Program-made: the position numbers and the translations under genes
Origin: Actinomyces ruminis
GTDB taxonomy: Bacteria > Actinomycetota > Actinomycetes > Actinomycetales > Actinomycetaceae
Assembly: GCF_002154335.2 (NCBI RefSeq)
Contig: NZ_MTPX02000040.1
Span: 20,788-84,787 of the forward strand
Length of the DNA: 64,000 nucleotides
Direction of reading: 5' to 3'
Shown: one piece after another, positions 38,466-47,929 of the stretch
Layout of the letters: each line of letters opens with the position of its first letter
Position numbering within the stretch: the first letter of the stretch is position 1
Notes under the pieces: generated by a model
Databases searched by the model: none
Told to the model about the DNA's origin: nothing
What the model saw: only the letters and a program-made list of their open reading frames with translations

Positions 38466-40061
38466 ATGACCGTTAGCGAGAACGCTCCTGTCGTCCTCGC
38501 CGGCCGTGGAATCACCAAGGCCTTCGGGGCTACACACGCCCTGCGCGGCGTCGACTTCGAAATCCACGCCGGTGAGGTGGTGGCCCTCATCGGAGAGAAC
38601 GGGGCCGGCAAATCCACCCTGATGAAGATCCTCTCTGGGGTGCAGCCGCCGACCTCCGGCACGATCGAGCTCGACGGCGAGCCCATCACTTTCGCTGACA
38701 CCACCGATGCCGTGGCGCACGGTGTTGCCATCGTCCATCAGGAGCTCAACCTGTGCCCCAACCTCTCGGTGGTTGACAATATCTTCCTCGGCCGCGAGAT
38801 TGCCTCGCCTACCGGCATTTCCCGCTCACAACAGCGTGAGCGGGCCGCCGCGGCGTTGGCTCGCCTGGAGGAGCCGATCGACCCCAACGCCCTTGTGGGT
38901 GATCTGCGGTTGGGTCAACAGCAGCTCGTTGAGATCGCTCGCACCCTCGTCGAGGGGGCACGCGTGCTCATCATGGACGAGCCCACTTCTGCGCTCTCGG
39001 CCACGGAAGTCAAGGTGCTCTTCCGCATCATCCGGGAGTTGACTGCCGATGGTGTGGCCATTGTCTACATCTCCCACCACATGGACGAGTGCCTCGAGAT
39101 CGCGGACACCGCGGTCATCCTGCGTGACGGTCGGCATGTGGCCACTGCTCCCATGGCGGATGTGGACCTGCCCTGGATCGTGAAGACCATGGCCGGACGC
39201 GATCAATCCGACTTGTTTACGGCAATCACCGCCACTCCGGGCGAGCCGATCCTAGAAATAGAGGATCTGGTGGTGCCGGACCCGGCGAATCCTTCGCGCA
39301 TCGCCGTCGACAATCTCTCACTCACGGTACGTGAGGGCGAGATCGTCGCCATCTACGGGCTCATGGGGGCAGGGCGCACCGAGCTCCTGGAGACTCTCGC
39401 GGGACGGCATGCCGCTGCTTCCGGTCGGATCCTGCTCGACGGGAAGGATGTGGCTCACGCCCCAATCGGCGAGCGGATCGACGCGGGGCTGGTCCTGTCC
39501 CCGGAGGACCGCCAGGCCGACGGCATCGTCCAACTCATGAGCGTGGGGCGCAACATGAGCCTGGCCGCGCTGCGCATCCTCACCCGCAACGGGCAGGTCA
39601 GGCGCAGGCAGGAGGCCAAGGAGGTCGCCCACGGCATCGAGTCTGTCCGCATCAAGACCGAGTCCCCCAATATCGGCATCACCTCCCTGTCCGGGGGCAA
39701 CCAGCAGAAGGTGGTCATCGCCAAGGCGCTGATGACCGCGCCCCGCATGCTGCTCATGGACGAGCCCACGCGCGGAATCGACATCGGTGCCAAGTCGGAC
39801 ATCTTCTCCACCATGGCCGAGGTCGCGAGTACCAAGGTCGGCATTCTCTTCGCCACCTCAGAGCTATCCGAGGCCCTGGGCGCCTCCACGCGCCTGATCG
39901 TCATGGCGCGTGGACGCATTGTGGCCGACTTAGACCCGCGCACCACCACCCGCGACCAGGTAATGGCCGCAACCGGCGAACAGATCACAGCTACAGACGA
40001 CGAAGCCGCGAACTCAAACCACAACGCGGCGAGTGACACGAAGGACGAGGAGCAAGCATGA
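38466..40061 (+). CDS. ribose-type ABC transporter ATP-binding protein (RbsA-like)
   Basis: The 531-residue tandem ATPase has Walker A GENGAGKST near residue 45 and DEPTSAL in the first half. The second half has GLMGAGRTE, LSGGNQQKVVIAKAL and DEPTRGIDIG. Its last 4 bases overlap the permease start. With DUF2291, RbsC- and RbsB-like partners it forms a monosaccharide importer. The neighbours suggest apiose or ribose (inferred). Confidence 0.93.
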   Translation: MTVSENAPVVLAGRGITKAFGATHALRGVDFEIHAGEVVALIGENGAGKSTLMKILSGVQPPTSGTIELDGEPITFADTTDAVAHGVAIVHQELNLCPNLSVVDNIFLGREIASPTGISRSQQRERAAAALARLEEPIDPNALVGDLRLGQQQLVEIARTLVEGARVLIMDEPTSALSATEVKVLFRIIRELTADGVAIVYISHHMDECLEIADTAVILRDGRHVATAPMADVDLPWIVKTMAGRDQSDLFTAITATPGEPILEIEDLVVPDPANPSRIAVDNLSLTVREGEIVAIYGLMGAGRTELLETLAGRHAAASGRILLDGKDVAHAPIGERIDAGLVLSPEDRQADGIVQLMSVGRNMSLAALRILTRNGQVRRRQEAKEVAHGIESVRIKTESPNIGITSLSGGNQQKVVIAKALMTAPRMLLMDEPTRGIDIGAKSDIFSTMAEVASTKVGILFATSELSEALGASTRLIVMARGRIVADLDPRTTTRDQVMAATGEQITATDDEAANSNHNAASDTKDEEQA

Positions 40062-41177
40062 CACCCGCATCCACCCAGAAGTCCGGCCTGCGCATAGGCA
40101 ATCGGAGTATCGGCGAGTTTCTGATGGCGCAGCGCGCCTTCATCGCCCTGCTCGTGCTGATCGTCATCTTCGCATCGCTGTCCAGTTCCTTCCTGACGGC
40201 CACCAACCTGGTGACCATGACCAAGCACGTCGCCTACAACGCGCTGCTCAGCCTGGGCATGTTGCTGGTCATTCTCACCGGCGGCATCGATCTGTCCATC
40301 GGCTCAATCGTCGGCTTGTCCGGCGTCATTGCCGGCGTGATGCTCAAGGGCATGCACCTGTCGGTGTTTGATATTAATGCCTACCCGTCGGTGCTCGTCG
40401 TGGTGATCGTCGCGCTGGTGGTGGGCACCTTCGTTGGAGCGATCAACGGGTTGCTGATCACCAGATTCAATGTCGCCCCGTTCATCGCCACCCTGGGCAC
40501 CATGTACATGGCGCGCGGCGCGGCCCTGCTGATCTCCAAGGGCACCACCTACCCGACCTGGCAGGTGAAGAGCCTTCGGCAACACCGGATTCTCCTTCCT
40601 GGGCGTGTCCCGTCCACTCGGACTGCCCACCAGCGTCTGGCTGATGATCATCTTCGCGATCGTCGTCGCGCTGGTAGTCGCCCGCGCTCCCTTTGGCCGT
40701 TGGCTGTATGCCGTCGGTGGCAACGAACGCGCCGCCGAGCTCTCCGGCGTGCCCGTGAAGCGCGTGAAGATGCGGGTGTACATGGTCTCCGGCTGCATGG
40801 CCGCGCTGGCGGGTCTCATCATCGCCTCCGAGCTCACCGCGGCCGCCCCGGCCGCCGGCGAGACCTACGAGATGAACGCGATCGCGGCCGTCGTCATCGG
40901 CGGCGCCTCGCTTGCGGGCGGTCGTGGTGACGTCAAGGGCGCCTTGATCGGTGCCTTCGTCATCGGCTTCTTGAACGACGGACTGGTCCTGGTTGGCGTG
41001 TCCTCGTTCTGGCAGACCTTCCTCAAGGGCCTCGTGATCGTCCTGGCCGTCATGCTCGACCAGGGGCAGCAGCGTCTCGAGCGCTCCCGCGCCGCCGCGC
41101 AGGCCGCGCAGGAGGTGAAACGGGAGGCCGCCCGCATAGAGCAGGCCGTGGCCACCCCCGGCGGTGCTCCGGCCTGA
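40058..41177 (+). CDS. ribose-type ABC transporter permease (RbsC-like, frameshifted)
   Basis: About 372 residues when corrected. The membrane protein has the GGIDLSIGSIVGLSG and GGNERAAELSGVPVKRVK motifs of RbsC-type permeases. Unlike the other breaks here, the shift at 40573-40574 is explained by one extra C (AGCCTTC instead of AGCTTC). Removing it joins QVKS to FGNTGFSFLGVSRPLG. A two-base loss would explain it equally. The gene overlaps the ATPase gene by 4 bases. Confidence 0.87.
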
Positions 41178-41221
41178 CCCCGTCGAACTGTGAAACCAGC
41201 GGAAAAGAAGCGGAATTCATC

Positions 41222-42226
41222 ATGACATCCACCATCACCTCCCTCAGTTCATCAATGAGTCGTGTCTCCCGCCGCTCGGTGCTGCGTGCCGGGGCGTTCG
41301 GAGCACTCACCATTCCCCTCCTGCCCTCTATGGCCGCATGCTCCAAGAGTGGTGACTCCAACTATTTCGCGGTCATCACGCCGTCCCACGACAACCCGTT
41401 CTTCAAAACGGAGGCGGAGGCGGCCGTTGCCGCCGCCCAAGCACTCGGTTACACCGCGGATGCCTTCTCCCACGATGACGACGTTAATAAGCAGTCCGAG
41501 CTCTTCGACTCCGCGATCTCCCGGAATGCGGCGGCGATCATCGTCGACAACGCTGGCGCCGACTCCACCGAGGGCGCGGTCCGCAAGGCCGTTGAGGCGG
41601 GCATCCCGGTATTCCTCATCGACCGCGAAATCAACACCGCCGGCCTCGCGGCGGCGCAGATCGTCGCCAACAACTCCCAAGGCGCCGCGCTCGTCGCGGA
41701 GAAGCTGGCCGACACGCTCCAGGGCAAGGGGCGTTACTACGAGCTGTTCGGCCGGGAGACCGACACGAACGCGCAGGTCAGGTCCACGGCCTTCCACTCC
41801 GTGCTCGACCAGTACCCGGACATGGAACTCGCCGGCACCGAGACGGCCAACTGGGACCAGCAGCTCGGCTATCAGAAGGTCGAGACCCTGCTGCAGCGCG
41901 ACCCCGACGTCCAGGCGATCATCTGCGGCAATGACACCATGGCGGTCGGCGCCGTGGCGGCGGTGCAGCAGGCGGGCAAGACCGACGACATCCTGGTGAT
42001 CGGCTTCGACGGCTCTCCGGACGCCGTCAAGGCGATCAAGGAGGGCACCATGCTCGCCACTGGCATGCAGCCGGCCGTGCACATTTCTGAGATGGCCGTG
42101 GAGCAGGCGGACGCCTACATCAAGAACGGCGAGACCGGGAAGAAGGAGAAGCAGCTCGTGGACTGCATCCTGATCGACGAGTCCAACGCCGATCGCTACA
42201 CGCTCTTCGAGCTCGAGGAGGGCTGA
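41222..42226 (+). CDS. ribose-type sugar-binding lipoprotein (RbsB-like)
   Basis: The 334-residue PBP type I binding protein has a Tat-like start (VSRRSVLRAGAF), a hydrophobic core and lipobox MAAC. The mature part includes DNPFFKTEAEAA, FLIDREIN, IICGNDTMAVGAVAAVQQAG and IGFDGSPDAVKAIKEG, all typical of RbsB relatives. It is the last gene of the importer operon and is followed by a hairpin. Binding proteins of this clade include D-apiose binders associated with kinase-isomerase-transketolase sets like the one downstream (established for the pathway, inferred here). Confidence 0.9.
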   Translation: MTSTITSLSSSMSRVSRRSVLRAGAFGALTIPLLPSMAACSKSGDSNYFAVITPSHDNPFFKTEAEAAVAAAQALGYTADAFSHDDDVNKQSELFDSAISRNAAAIIVDNAGADSTEGAVRKAVEAGIPVFLIDREINTAGLAAAQIVANNSQGAALVAEKLADTLQGKGRYYELFGRETDTNAQVRSTAFHSVLDQYPDMELAGTETANWDQQLGYQKVETLLQRDPDVQAIICGNDTMAVGAVAAVQQAGKTDDILVIGFDGSPDAVKAIKEGTMLATGMQPAVHISEMAVEQADAYIKNGETGKKEKQLVDCILIDESNADRYTLFELEEG

Positions 42227-42260
42227 CGGAGCGGAGAGCGGCGACATGGCTCCGGGGGAG

Positions 42261-42289
42261 GCTCGAGCCGGATCAGAAGCGGCTCGGGC
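42261..42289 (+). terminator. hairpin terminator after the RbsB-like gene
   Basis: CGAGCCG (42264-42270) pairs with CGGCTCG (42280-42286) across a 9-base loop, and the stem extends by three more pairs including one G-U. It lies 37 bases after the stop. Confidence 0.6.
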
Positions 42290-42311
42290 CTTCCCCGGCG
42301 GTGAGGCGTCG

Positions 42312-42320
42312 TGCTAAACT
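42312..42320 (+). promoter_or_regulatory. extended -10 promoter of the kinase/isomerase/transketolase operon
   Basis: TGC-TAAACT forms an extended -10 at 42312-42320. The -35 region is poor. The operator begins 10 bases downstream. Confidence 0.55.
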
Positions 42321-42329
42321 GTATTGCAG

Positions 42330-42343
42330 ATTCAATGTCGAAT
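42330..42343. promoter_or_regulatory. operator ATTCA-ATGT-CGAAT
   Basis: One mismatch from ATTCA-N4-TGAAT and two bases different from the perfect site at 50553. It lies at the predicted transcription start of the kinase operon. Confidence 0.6.
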
Positions 42344-42365
42344 AGATATTCACAAGGAGGTTCGT

Positions 42366-43862
42366 GTGGCCTCCTCAGAAGGGAGTGGAGGCATGAGTAA
42401 TGCGGCCATGTGGACGCAAGCGGGGAAGATGACTCCCTATCTCCTTGCGCTCGACGAGGGCACCACCAATGCCAAGGCCTTCGCCATCGCCCCCGACGGC
42501 TCAATCTTGTCCTCCGGATCGGCGCCCGTTGCCGTCTCCTATCCCCGCCCCGGCTGGGTGGAGCAGGATGCCGACGCGGTCTGGAACGCCCAGTGCGCCG
42601 CTATCCGCGAGTGCCTGGACGGGGTGGAGGGTGCGCCGGCGGGAATCGCCATCTCCAACCAGCGTGAGTCCGTGGTCGCCTGGGATCCCGCCACCGGCGA
42701 GGCGCTGGCCCCCATGCTCGGCTGGCAGGACTCGCGCACGGCCGAGTTCTGTGACTGGCTGCGCTCCCCGGAGCGCGAATTCGCCGTCGCCTCCACCACA
42801 GGGTTGAGCCTGGACCCCATGTTCTCCGCCCCCAAGATGCGCTACCTGCTCGACCGGGTCGGTACCGGCGCCGTCCGCATCGGCACCGTGGACTCCTGGC
42901 TCATGGGGCGCTTGACCGCTCAGGCCACTTACGTGATCGAGGCCGGCAACGCCTCCCGGACGCTGCTGCTGGATCTGGCCACTGTCGACTGGTCACCCGC
43001 CATGTGCGAGCTGTTCGGCATCGACCGGGCCGGGCTGCCCGACGTCGTCCCCTCCAACGCCGACTTCGGCACCACCGCCGGACTGGACTTCCTACCCGAC
43101 GGCGTGCCGATCGTGGGCGTGCTCGGCGACTCCCACGCCGCCCTGTTCGGACACGGCTGCCGCACCACCGCGGAGGGCAAGGCCACCTACGGCACCGGCT
43201 CCTCAGTGATGATCCCCTCCGGGGCGGACCGCTCCATCCGCACAGGCGTTTCCACCACCCTGGCCTGGCTCACCGATGCACCCATGTACGGGCATGAGGG
43301 CAATATCGTCGCCTCCGGCACCGCCATGGACTGGGTCGCCCGCCTGCTGGGCGTAAAACCCGGCCGCGAGCTGGACGAGCTGGCCGCCACCGTCCCCGAC
43401 TCCGGCGGCGTCAGCCTGGTGCCCGCCTTCACCGGACTGGGCGCCCCCTGGTGGGACCGCCAGGCCGTCGGCATCATCTCCGGACTCACCGCCGGCACGA
43501 GCCGGGGTCATGTCGCGCGCGCCGCTCTGGAGGCCGTCGCCCATCAGATCGCCGACGTCGTCGAGGCCCTGGACACCTCCGACTTACAGGTTCTCCACGC
43601 CGATGGCGGCGCCACGGCCTCACGCCTGCTCATGCAGACGCAGGCGGACCTGCTCGGCCGCGACGTCGTCGTCTCTGCCAACGCCGAGGTCTCCGCCCTG
43701 GGGGCCGCCCTCATGGGCTTCACTCGCCTGGGCTGGGAGCTGCCCGCGGCCTCCCAGCAGGAGGGGCGGCGCTACCGCCCCGCGTTGGACAACGACGCCC
43801 GGGCCGCCGCCCGGGACCAGTGGCGCGGGGCCCTGGCCCGCTCCCGGGCCACGCCGGCCTAG
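42366..43862 (+). CDS. FGGY-family carbohydrate kinase (apulose kinase or xylulokinase-like)
   Basis: The 498-residue kinase has the N-terminal LALDEGTTNAKA phosphate loop, AISNQRESVVAWDP, and the C-terminal FGGY part VLHADGGATASRLLMQTQADLLG with the catalytic Asp region before it (LGDSHAALFGHG). GTG 42366 follows AAGGAGG at 42354-42360 by 5 bases. ATG 42393 is a reasonable alternative. The genes that follow are a TIM-barrel isomerase and both halves of a transketolase. That set matches the D-apiose transketolase pathway, in which this enzyme would phosphorylate apulose. Xylulokinase is the alternative. Confidence 0.85.
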   Translation: MASSEGSGGMSNAAMWTQAGKMTPYLLALDEGTTNAKAFAIAPDGSILSSGSAPVAVSYPRPGWVEQDADAVWNAQCAAIRECLDGVEGAPAGIAISNQRESVVAWDPATGEALAPMLGWQDSRTAEFCDWLRSPEREFAVASTTGLSLDPMFSAPKMRYLLDRVGTGAVRIGTVDSWLMGRLTAQATYVIEAGNASRTLLLDLATVDWSPAMCELFGIDRAGLPDVVPSNADFGTTAGLDFLPDGVPIVGVLGDSHAALFGHGCRTTAEGKATYGTGSSVMIPSGADRSIRTGVSTTLAWLTDAPMYGHEGNIVASGTAMDWVARLLGVKPGRELDELAATVPDSGGVSLVPAFTGLGAPWWDRQAVGIISGLTAGTSRGHVARAALEAVAHQIADVVEALDTSDLQVLHADGGATASRLLMQTQADLLGRDVVVSANAEVSALGAALMGFTRLGWELPAASQQEGRRYRPALDNDARAAARDQWRGALARSRATPA

Positions 43863-43937
43863 CCGGTCGCAATCACCCGCCAACAAGAAACACCATCACA
43901 GAACACCAACACAACTACGACTGGAGTTGAACAACCA

Positions 43938-44921
43938 ATGTCTAACACCCCCGTTTTCGGCGCAGGCCTGTGGAACTTCGCCACCTACGTAGACCGCTAC
44001 GCCACCGACGGCTACGGCGAGCCCCGCTCCACCATCGAGCAGATCGAACTCGCCGCCGAGGTCGGCGACATCAGCTACGTGGACCTGAACTACCCCTTCA
44101 CGACCGGCGTCACCCTTGACGACGTCAAGGCCGCCCTGGAGCGCACCGGCCTGAAGGCCATCGGCGTCACCCCGGACATCTACCTGCGCGAGCACCAGCT
44201 GGGCGCCTTCACCAATCCCGACCCCAACAAGCGCGCCTCCGCCATGGCGATCATGCAGGGCGCCGCCGACGCCGTGCGCGAGCTCGGCGCCCGCTACGTC
44301 AAGATCTGGCCCGGGCAGGACGGCTTCGACTACCCCTTCCAGGTGGACTACAAGGAGCTGAACCGGCTGGCCGTGGAGGGCATGCGCGACCTGGCCAAGG
44401 CCAACCCCGACCTGAAGTTCGTCATCGAGTACAAGCCGCGCGAGCCCCGCACCCACATGTTCTGGTCCTCGGCCGCCAAGACCGTGCTCGGCATTCAGCA
44501 GATGGGCGTGGACAACGTCGGCGTCCTCCTGGACTTCGGACACGCCCTGTTCGGCGGCGAGGCCCCCGCCGAGGCCGCCCAGCTGCTCATCGATCACGGC
44601 CTGCTGTGGGGCATGGACGTCAACGACAACTACCGCGGCTGGGACGACGACATGGTCGTCGGCACCGTCCACATCACCGAGATCTTCGAGTTCTTCTACA
44701 CGCTGAAGAAGAATGGCTGGGAGGGCGTGTGGCAGCTCGACCAGTTCCCCTTCCGCGAAGACGTCGTCGACAACGCCCGCACCTCCATCCGCTTCCTCAA
44801 GGCGCTGCACCGTGCCCTGGACAACCTCGACGAGGCCGCCCTCGCGGATGCCCAGGCCCGACAGGACCCGCTCGCCGCGCAGCGCGTCGTCCAGGATGCG
44901 CTGCTGACCTGCATGGCCTGA
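43938..44921 (+). CDS. TIM-barrel sugar isomerase/epimerase, candidate D-apiose isomerase
   Basis: The 327-residue protein belongs to the xylose-isomerase-like TIM-barrel superfamily. Metal-ligand-like acidic and His residues are seen in [26 protein letters not shown] and [15 protein letters not shown]. No signal peptide is present. The gene lies between an FGGY kinase and split transketolase genes, exactly the arrangement of apiose isomerase operons using the transketolase route (established knowledge of that pathway). The reaction would be D-apiose to D-apulose. Length agrees with that family as I recall it. Another ketose/aldose isomerisation cannot be excluded. GACTGGAG precedes ATG 43938. 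Confidence 0.72.
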   Translation: MSNTPVFGAGLWNFATYVDRYATDGYGEPRSTIEQIELAAEVGDISYVDLNYPFTTGVTLDDVKAALERTGLKAIGVTPDIYLREHQLGAFTNPDPNKRASAMAIMQGAADAVRELGARYVKIWPGQDGFDYPFQVDYKELNRLAVEGMRDLAKANPDLKFVIEYKPREPRTHMFWSSAAKTVLGIQQMGVDNVGVLLDFGHALFGGEAPAEAAQLLIDHGLLWGMDVNDNYRGWDDDMVVGTVHITEIFEFFYTLKKNGWEGVWQLDQFPFREDVVDNARTSIRFLKALHRALDNLDEAALADAQARQDPLAAQRVVQDALLTCMA

Positions 44922-44968
44922 CGCCTCGGAGCGTCCCATCACCCGCATCGCTATAGGAGTAAAGAACA

Positions 44969-45847
44969 ATGACAGTTTCTGTTGAACTGCCCGTTGTCGG
45001 GCGCACCACGCCCGATATGAGCCGGGAGGAGGTGATCGCGCATATCAAGGAGGGCGCGCGTCTCATCCGCCGCAAGGACCTCACCCTGGTGGCAAACGCA
45101 CGCATGGGTCACCTCGGCGGTGAGTTCTCCATCACGGATGTGCTGGCGACCCTCTACCTCCACGTCCTGAACGTGACTCCGGAGAACCTGCAGGACCCCG
45201 AGCGTGATCGCCTGATCCTGTCCAAGGGACACGCGGCCTGCGCCCTGTACACCACACTCGCTGCCGCCGGTCTGCTGGACGTGGCCGAACTGGAGACCTT
45301 TGTGCAGCCCGAGTCTCGACTCAACGGCCACCCCAACCGACTGTATGTGGATGCCGTTGAGGCCAACACCGGGCCGCTGGGCCACGGACTGCCGATCGCC
45401 GTGGGCCAGGCCATCGCGGCCCAGTTGGATGGTTCGCCGCGGCGCGTATTCGTCCTAACCGGGGATGGGGAGCTGCAGGAGGGCTCGAACTGGGAGGCAC
45501 TCATGTTCGCCGCCCAGCGCCGTCTGGCAAACCTCTGCGTGGTCGCCGACCGGAACCACCTCCAGCAGGGTGCCACCACTGAGGACACCAACGACCTGAC
45601 TCCGCTGGATGACAAGGCCCGCGCCTTCGGCATGGAGGTCGTGGATGTGGACGCGCACGACGTAGGCGCCCTGCTGGACGCCTTCGCCAAGGTACCGGCC
45701 GCATCCGGCAAACCCACCTTCATCATCGCCCACTCCCACAAGGGACACCCGATCTCCTTCATGTCCGACGCCGTCGCCTGGCACCACAAGCTGCCCACCG
45801 ACGCCGAGGTGGAGCAGGCACTAGCAGAACTGGAGGCACTGGCATGA
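44969..45847 (+). CDS. transketolase, N-terminal (thiamine diphosphate-binding) subunit
   Basis: The 292-residue protein corresponds to the first domain of transketolase. The TPP/Mg motif GDGELQEGSNWEALMFAAQRR begins near residue 166 and includes the NHLQQ part. HLGGEFSITDVLATLY and LSKGHAACALYTTLAAAG are conserved upstream parts. The C-terminal domain is a separate gene that overlaps by 4 bases, so the two form one enzyme. In apiose operons such split enzymes act as apulose-4-phosphate transketolase. AGGAGTAAAG precedes ATG 44969. Confidence 0.92.
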   Translation: MTVSVELPVVGRTTPDMSREEVIAHIKEGARLIRRKDLTLVANARMGHLGGEFSITDVLATLYLHVLNVTPENLQDPERDRLILSKGHAACALYTTLAAAGLLDVAELETFVQPESRLNGHPNRLYVDAVEANTGPLGHGLPIAVGQAIAAQLDGSPRRVFVLTGDGELQEGSNWEALMFAAQRRLANLCVVADRNHLQQGATTEDTNDLTPLDDKARAFGMEVVDVDAHDVGALLDAFAKVPAASGKPTFIIAHSHKGHPISFMSDAVAWHHKLPTDAEVEQALAELEALA

Positions 45848-46797
45848 CCACCACCGCCGAAGCGAACACCCTGTACGACTGCCGCGACGCCTTCGCCGAC
45901 ATCCTGACGGAACTGGGGGAAGCGGACGAGCGCATCGTCGCCGTCGTCAACGACTCCGTGGGCTCCTCCAAGCTCGGGGGATTTGCCACGCGCTTTCCCG
46001 AGCGCATCATCAACGTCGGCATCGCCGAGCAGAACCAGGTGGGGGTCGCCGCAGGGCTCGAGGGCGGCGGCCGCATCCCGATCGTCTCCTGCGCCGGGTC
46101 CTTCCTGTCCGCCCGGGCTATGGAACAGGTCAAGATCGACGCCGCCTACTCTTACCGGCACATGGTGCTCACCGCGCAGAGCCCGGGACTGGCCTACGGA
46201 CAGCTCGGCAGCACCCACCACAGCGTCGAGGACGTCGCCTGGATGCGAGTAATCCCCAATATGACGGTGATCGTCCCGGCCGATCCGGTCGAGACCGCCG
46301 CCGCAGTCCGCTGGGCGGTCACCGAGCACGACGGCCCTGTATATATCCGCATCTCGCGGATGAAGGTACCCGCCGTCCACGCCGATGGCTACGCTTTTGC
46401 TCCCGGTCGGGCCACCACGCTGCGCGACGGCGATGACCTGACCATCATCACCAACGGCACCGTGCTGCACCGGGCACTCGCCGCCGCGGATGCACTCGCT
46501 GCAGAGGGCATCCACGCTCGGCTGCTGTCCATGCCCTGCGTCAAGCCACTCGACGAAGAGGCGGTCCTCGCTGCGGCCCGGGAGACCGGGCGCATCATCA
46601 CCGCCGAGGAGGGACTCGTTGCCGGAGGTCTTGGCGGCGCAGTAACGGAACTGGTTACCGCAAACCAACCCGTGCCGGTGAAGCGAATCGGCATCCCGGA
46701 CACCTTTGCGCCCACCGGTTCGGAGGGGTGGCTCATGGACCACTGGGGCATCAGCGCCGACGGCATCACCGCTGCTGCCAAGGAGTTGCTCGGCTGA
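45844..46797 (+). CDS. transketolase, C-terminal subunit
   Basis: The 317-residue protein contains the pyrimidine-binding domain with catalytic Glu in IAEQNQVGVAAGL near residue 61, then CAGSFLSARAMEQVKIDAAYS and the C-terminal transketolase domain. It overlaps the N-terminal subunit gene (ATGA). Split transketolases are common in pathways for unusual sugars. This pair is unlikely to be the housekeeping enzyme because it sits in a sugar operon with its own importer. The gene is followed by a large hairpin. Confidence 0.92.
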   Translation: MTTTAEANTLYDCRDAFADILTELGEADERIVAVVNDSVGSSKLGGFATRFPERIINVGIAEQNQVGVAAGLEGGGRIPIVSCAGSFLSARAMEQVKIDAAYSYRHMVLTAQSPGLAYGQLGSTHHSVEDVAWMRVIPNMTVIVPADPVETAAAVRWAVTEHDGPVYIRISRMKVPAVHADGYAFAPGRATTLRDGDDLTIITNGTVLHRALAAADALAAEGIHARLLSMPCVKPLDEEAVLAAARETGRIITAEEGLVAGGLGGAVTELVTANQPVPVKRIGIPDTFAPTGSEGWLMDHWGISADGITAAAKELLG

Positions 46798-46813
46798 CGC
46801 GCGCCTAGGCGGT

Positions 46814-46857
46814 CGGACGCGGCCGGAACCGGTTACAACCGGTTCCGGCCGCGTCCG
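46814..46857 (+). terminator. strong 20-bp hairpin terminator
   Basis: Perfect 20-bp arms (46814-46833 and 46838-46857) with loop TACA. It lies 17 bases after the transketolase stop and is the most stable hairpin noticed in the window. No T-run follows. Confidence 0.85.
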
Positions 46858-46886
46858 CATGTCATTCCTCCATTCGCGATAGGTTT

Positions 46887-46900
46887 AGGTTCTAAAACCT
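46887..46900. promoter_or_regulatory. inverted repeat AGGTT-CTAA-AACCT upstream of the SorC gene
   Basis: Operator-like element 24 bases before the GTG of the SorC-family regulator, probably an autoregulatory site. GGTTCTAAA from this element recurs upstream of the nucleoside-hydrolase-like gene (around 48950). Confidence 0.5.
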
Positions 46901-46923
46901 GCCGCGGGGAGAGGAGCACGCCG

Positions 46924-47889
46924 GTGAATGACGATGCCCAACTGCGCTTAATGGCTCGCATCGCGCGCATGTATCACGAGCGCGGGATCAAACAGTCAGA
47001 AATCGCGGACGAGCTTCACGTCTCCCAACCGCGCGTCTCCCGTCTCCTCAAACGTGCAGCCGAAGAGGGCATAGTGCGCACCGTCGTCACCCTGCCCGCG
47101 GGTACCTTCACCTCCCTTGAGGAGGAGATCGAGTCCCGGTACGGGTTGAACGAGTGCGTGGTCGTGGACGCCGGCGACGATGAGGCGACAATCGAGAATG
47201 CACTTGCCGCTGCGGCCGCTACTTACCTGGAGACCACGCTCACCGGCGGCGATGTCATCGGACTGTCGTCCTGGAGCGCCACTTGGCTGGCGGCGATCGA
47301 ACGGCTGCAGCCCTTCCGCACGCAGGTGGCCTCCGCCGTCGTGCAGCTCTTCGGTGGCATCGGCAACCCCACCGTGCAGGTCAAGGCCACCCGCATGATC
47401 GACCTCCTTGCCCGCGCCACCGGAGCCACCCCGGAGTTCTTCCCCTCACCGGCGGTACTGGGCACCGCTGCGGCGGCCGCCGAGCTGCGCAATGACCCCT
47501 CGGTGGTGCGGGTGCTCAGTTTCCTCCCGGAGGTCACCGTCGGCCTGGTGGGCATCGGCAGTCTGGAGCCGTCGCCGCTGCTGCGTCAGTCCGGCAATAT
47601 ATCCTCGGAGGCAGACCGAGAAGAACTGCGGGCGGCCGGCGCCGTCGGGGACGTGTGCCTGCGTTACTTCGACGCCGACGGCGTCCATGTGAATTCCGAT
47701 TTCGACCGCCGGTTGGTGGGGGCCGACGCCGAACAACTGCGCGCCATCCCGCGTCGGCTGGCGGCCGCGGGTGGACAGCGCAAGCACGCTGCCATCCGCG
47801 CCGCCCTGCGCGGCGGCTGGGTGAACGTACTGATCACCGACGCCACTACTGCGCGGGTGCTGTTGGACGAGCCTTCCTCCGGCGCCTGA
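46924..47889 (+). CDS. SorC/DeoR-type sugar-binding transcriptional regulator
   Basis: The 321-residue regulator has an N-terminal HTH (RGIKQSEIADELHVSQPRVSRLLKRA, about residues 19-44, shown here as the motif range) and a C-terminal SorC sensor domain that binds phosphorylated sugars. Key segments are QLFGGIGNPTVQVKATRM, FFPSPAVLGT and VGIGSLEPSP. The GTG at 46924 follows GGGAGAGGAG. It lies downstream of the split transketolase behind a terminator, with its own upstream repeat. The effector is probably a phosphate ester from the adjacent pathway (inferred). Confidence 0.9.
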   Translation: MNDDAQLRLMARIARMYHERGIKQSEIADELHVSQPRVSRLLKRAAEEGIVRTVVTLPAGTFTSLEEEIESRYGLNECVVVDAGDDEATIENALAAAAATYLETTLTGGDVIGLSSWSATWLAAIERLQPFRTQVASAVVQLFGGIGNPTVQVKATRMIDLLARATGATPEFFPSPAVLGTAAAAAELRNDPSVVRVLSFLPEVTVGLVGIGSLEPSPLLRQSGNISSEADREELRAAGAVGDVCLRYFDADGVHVNSDFDRRLVGADAEQLRAIPRRLAAAGGQRKHAAIRAALRGGWVNVLITDATTARVLLDEPSSGA

Positions 47890-47929
47890 ACTCCTGCCGA
47901 CCAATCCGGTTCGGGGTTGTGCTGTTGCT

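Noticed and set aside
45154..46860. 568-residue minus-strand open frame
   Set aside because: Antisense to both transketolase subunit genes. No conserved motif or ribosome-binding site.
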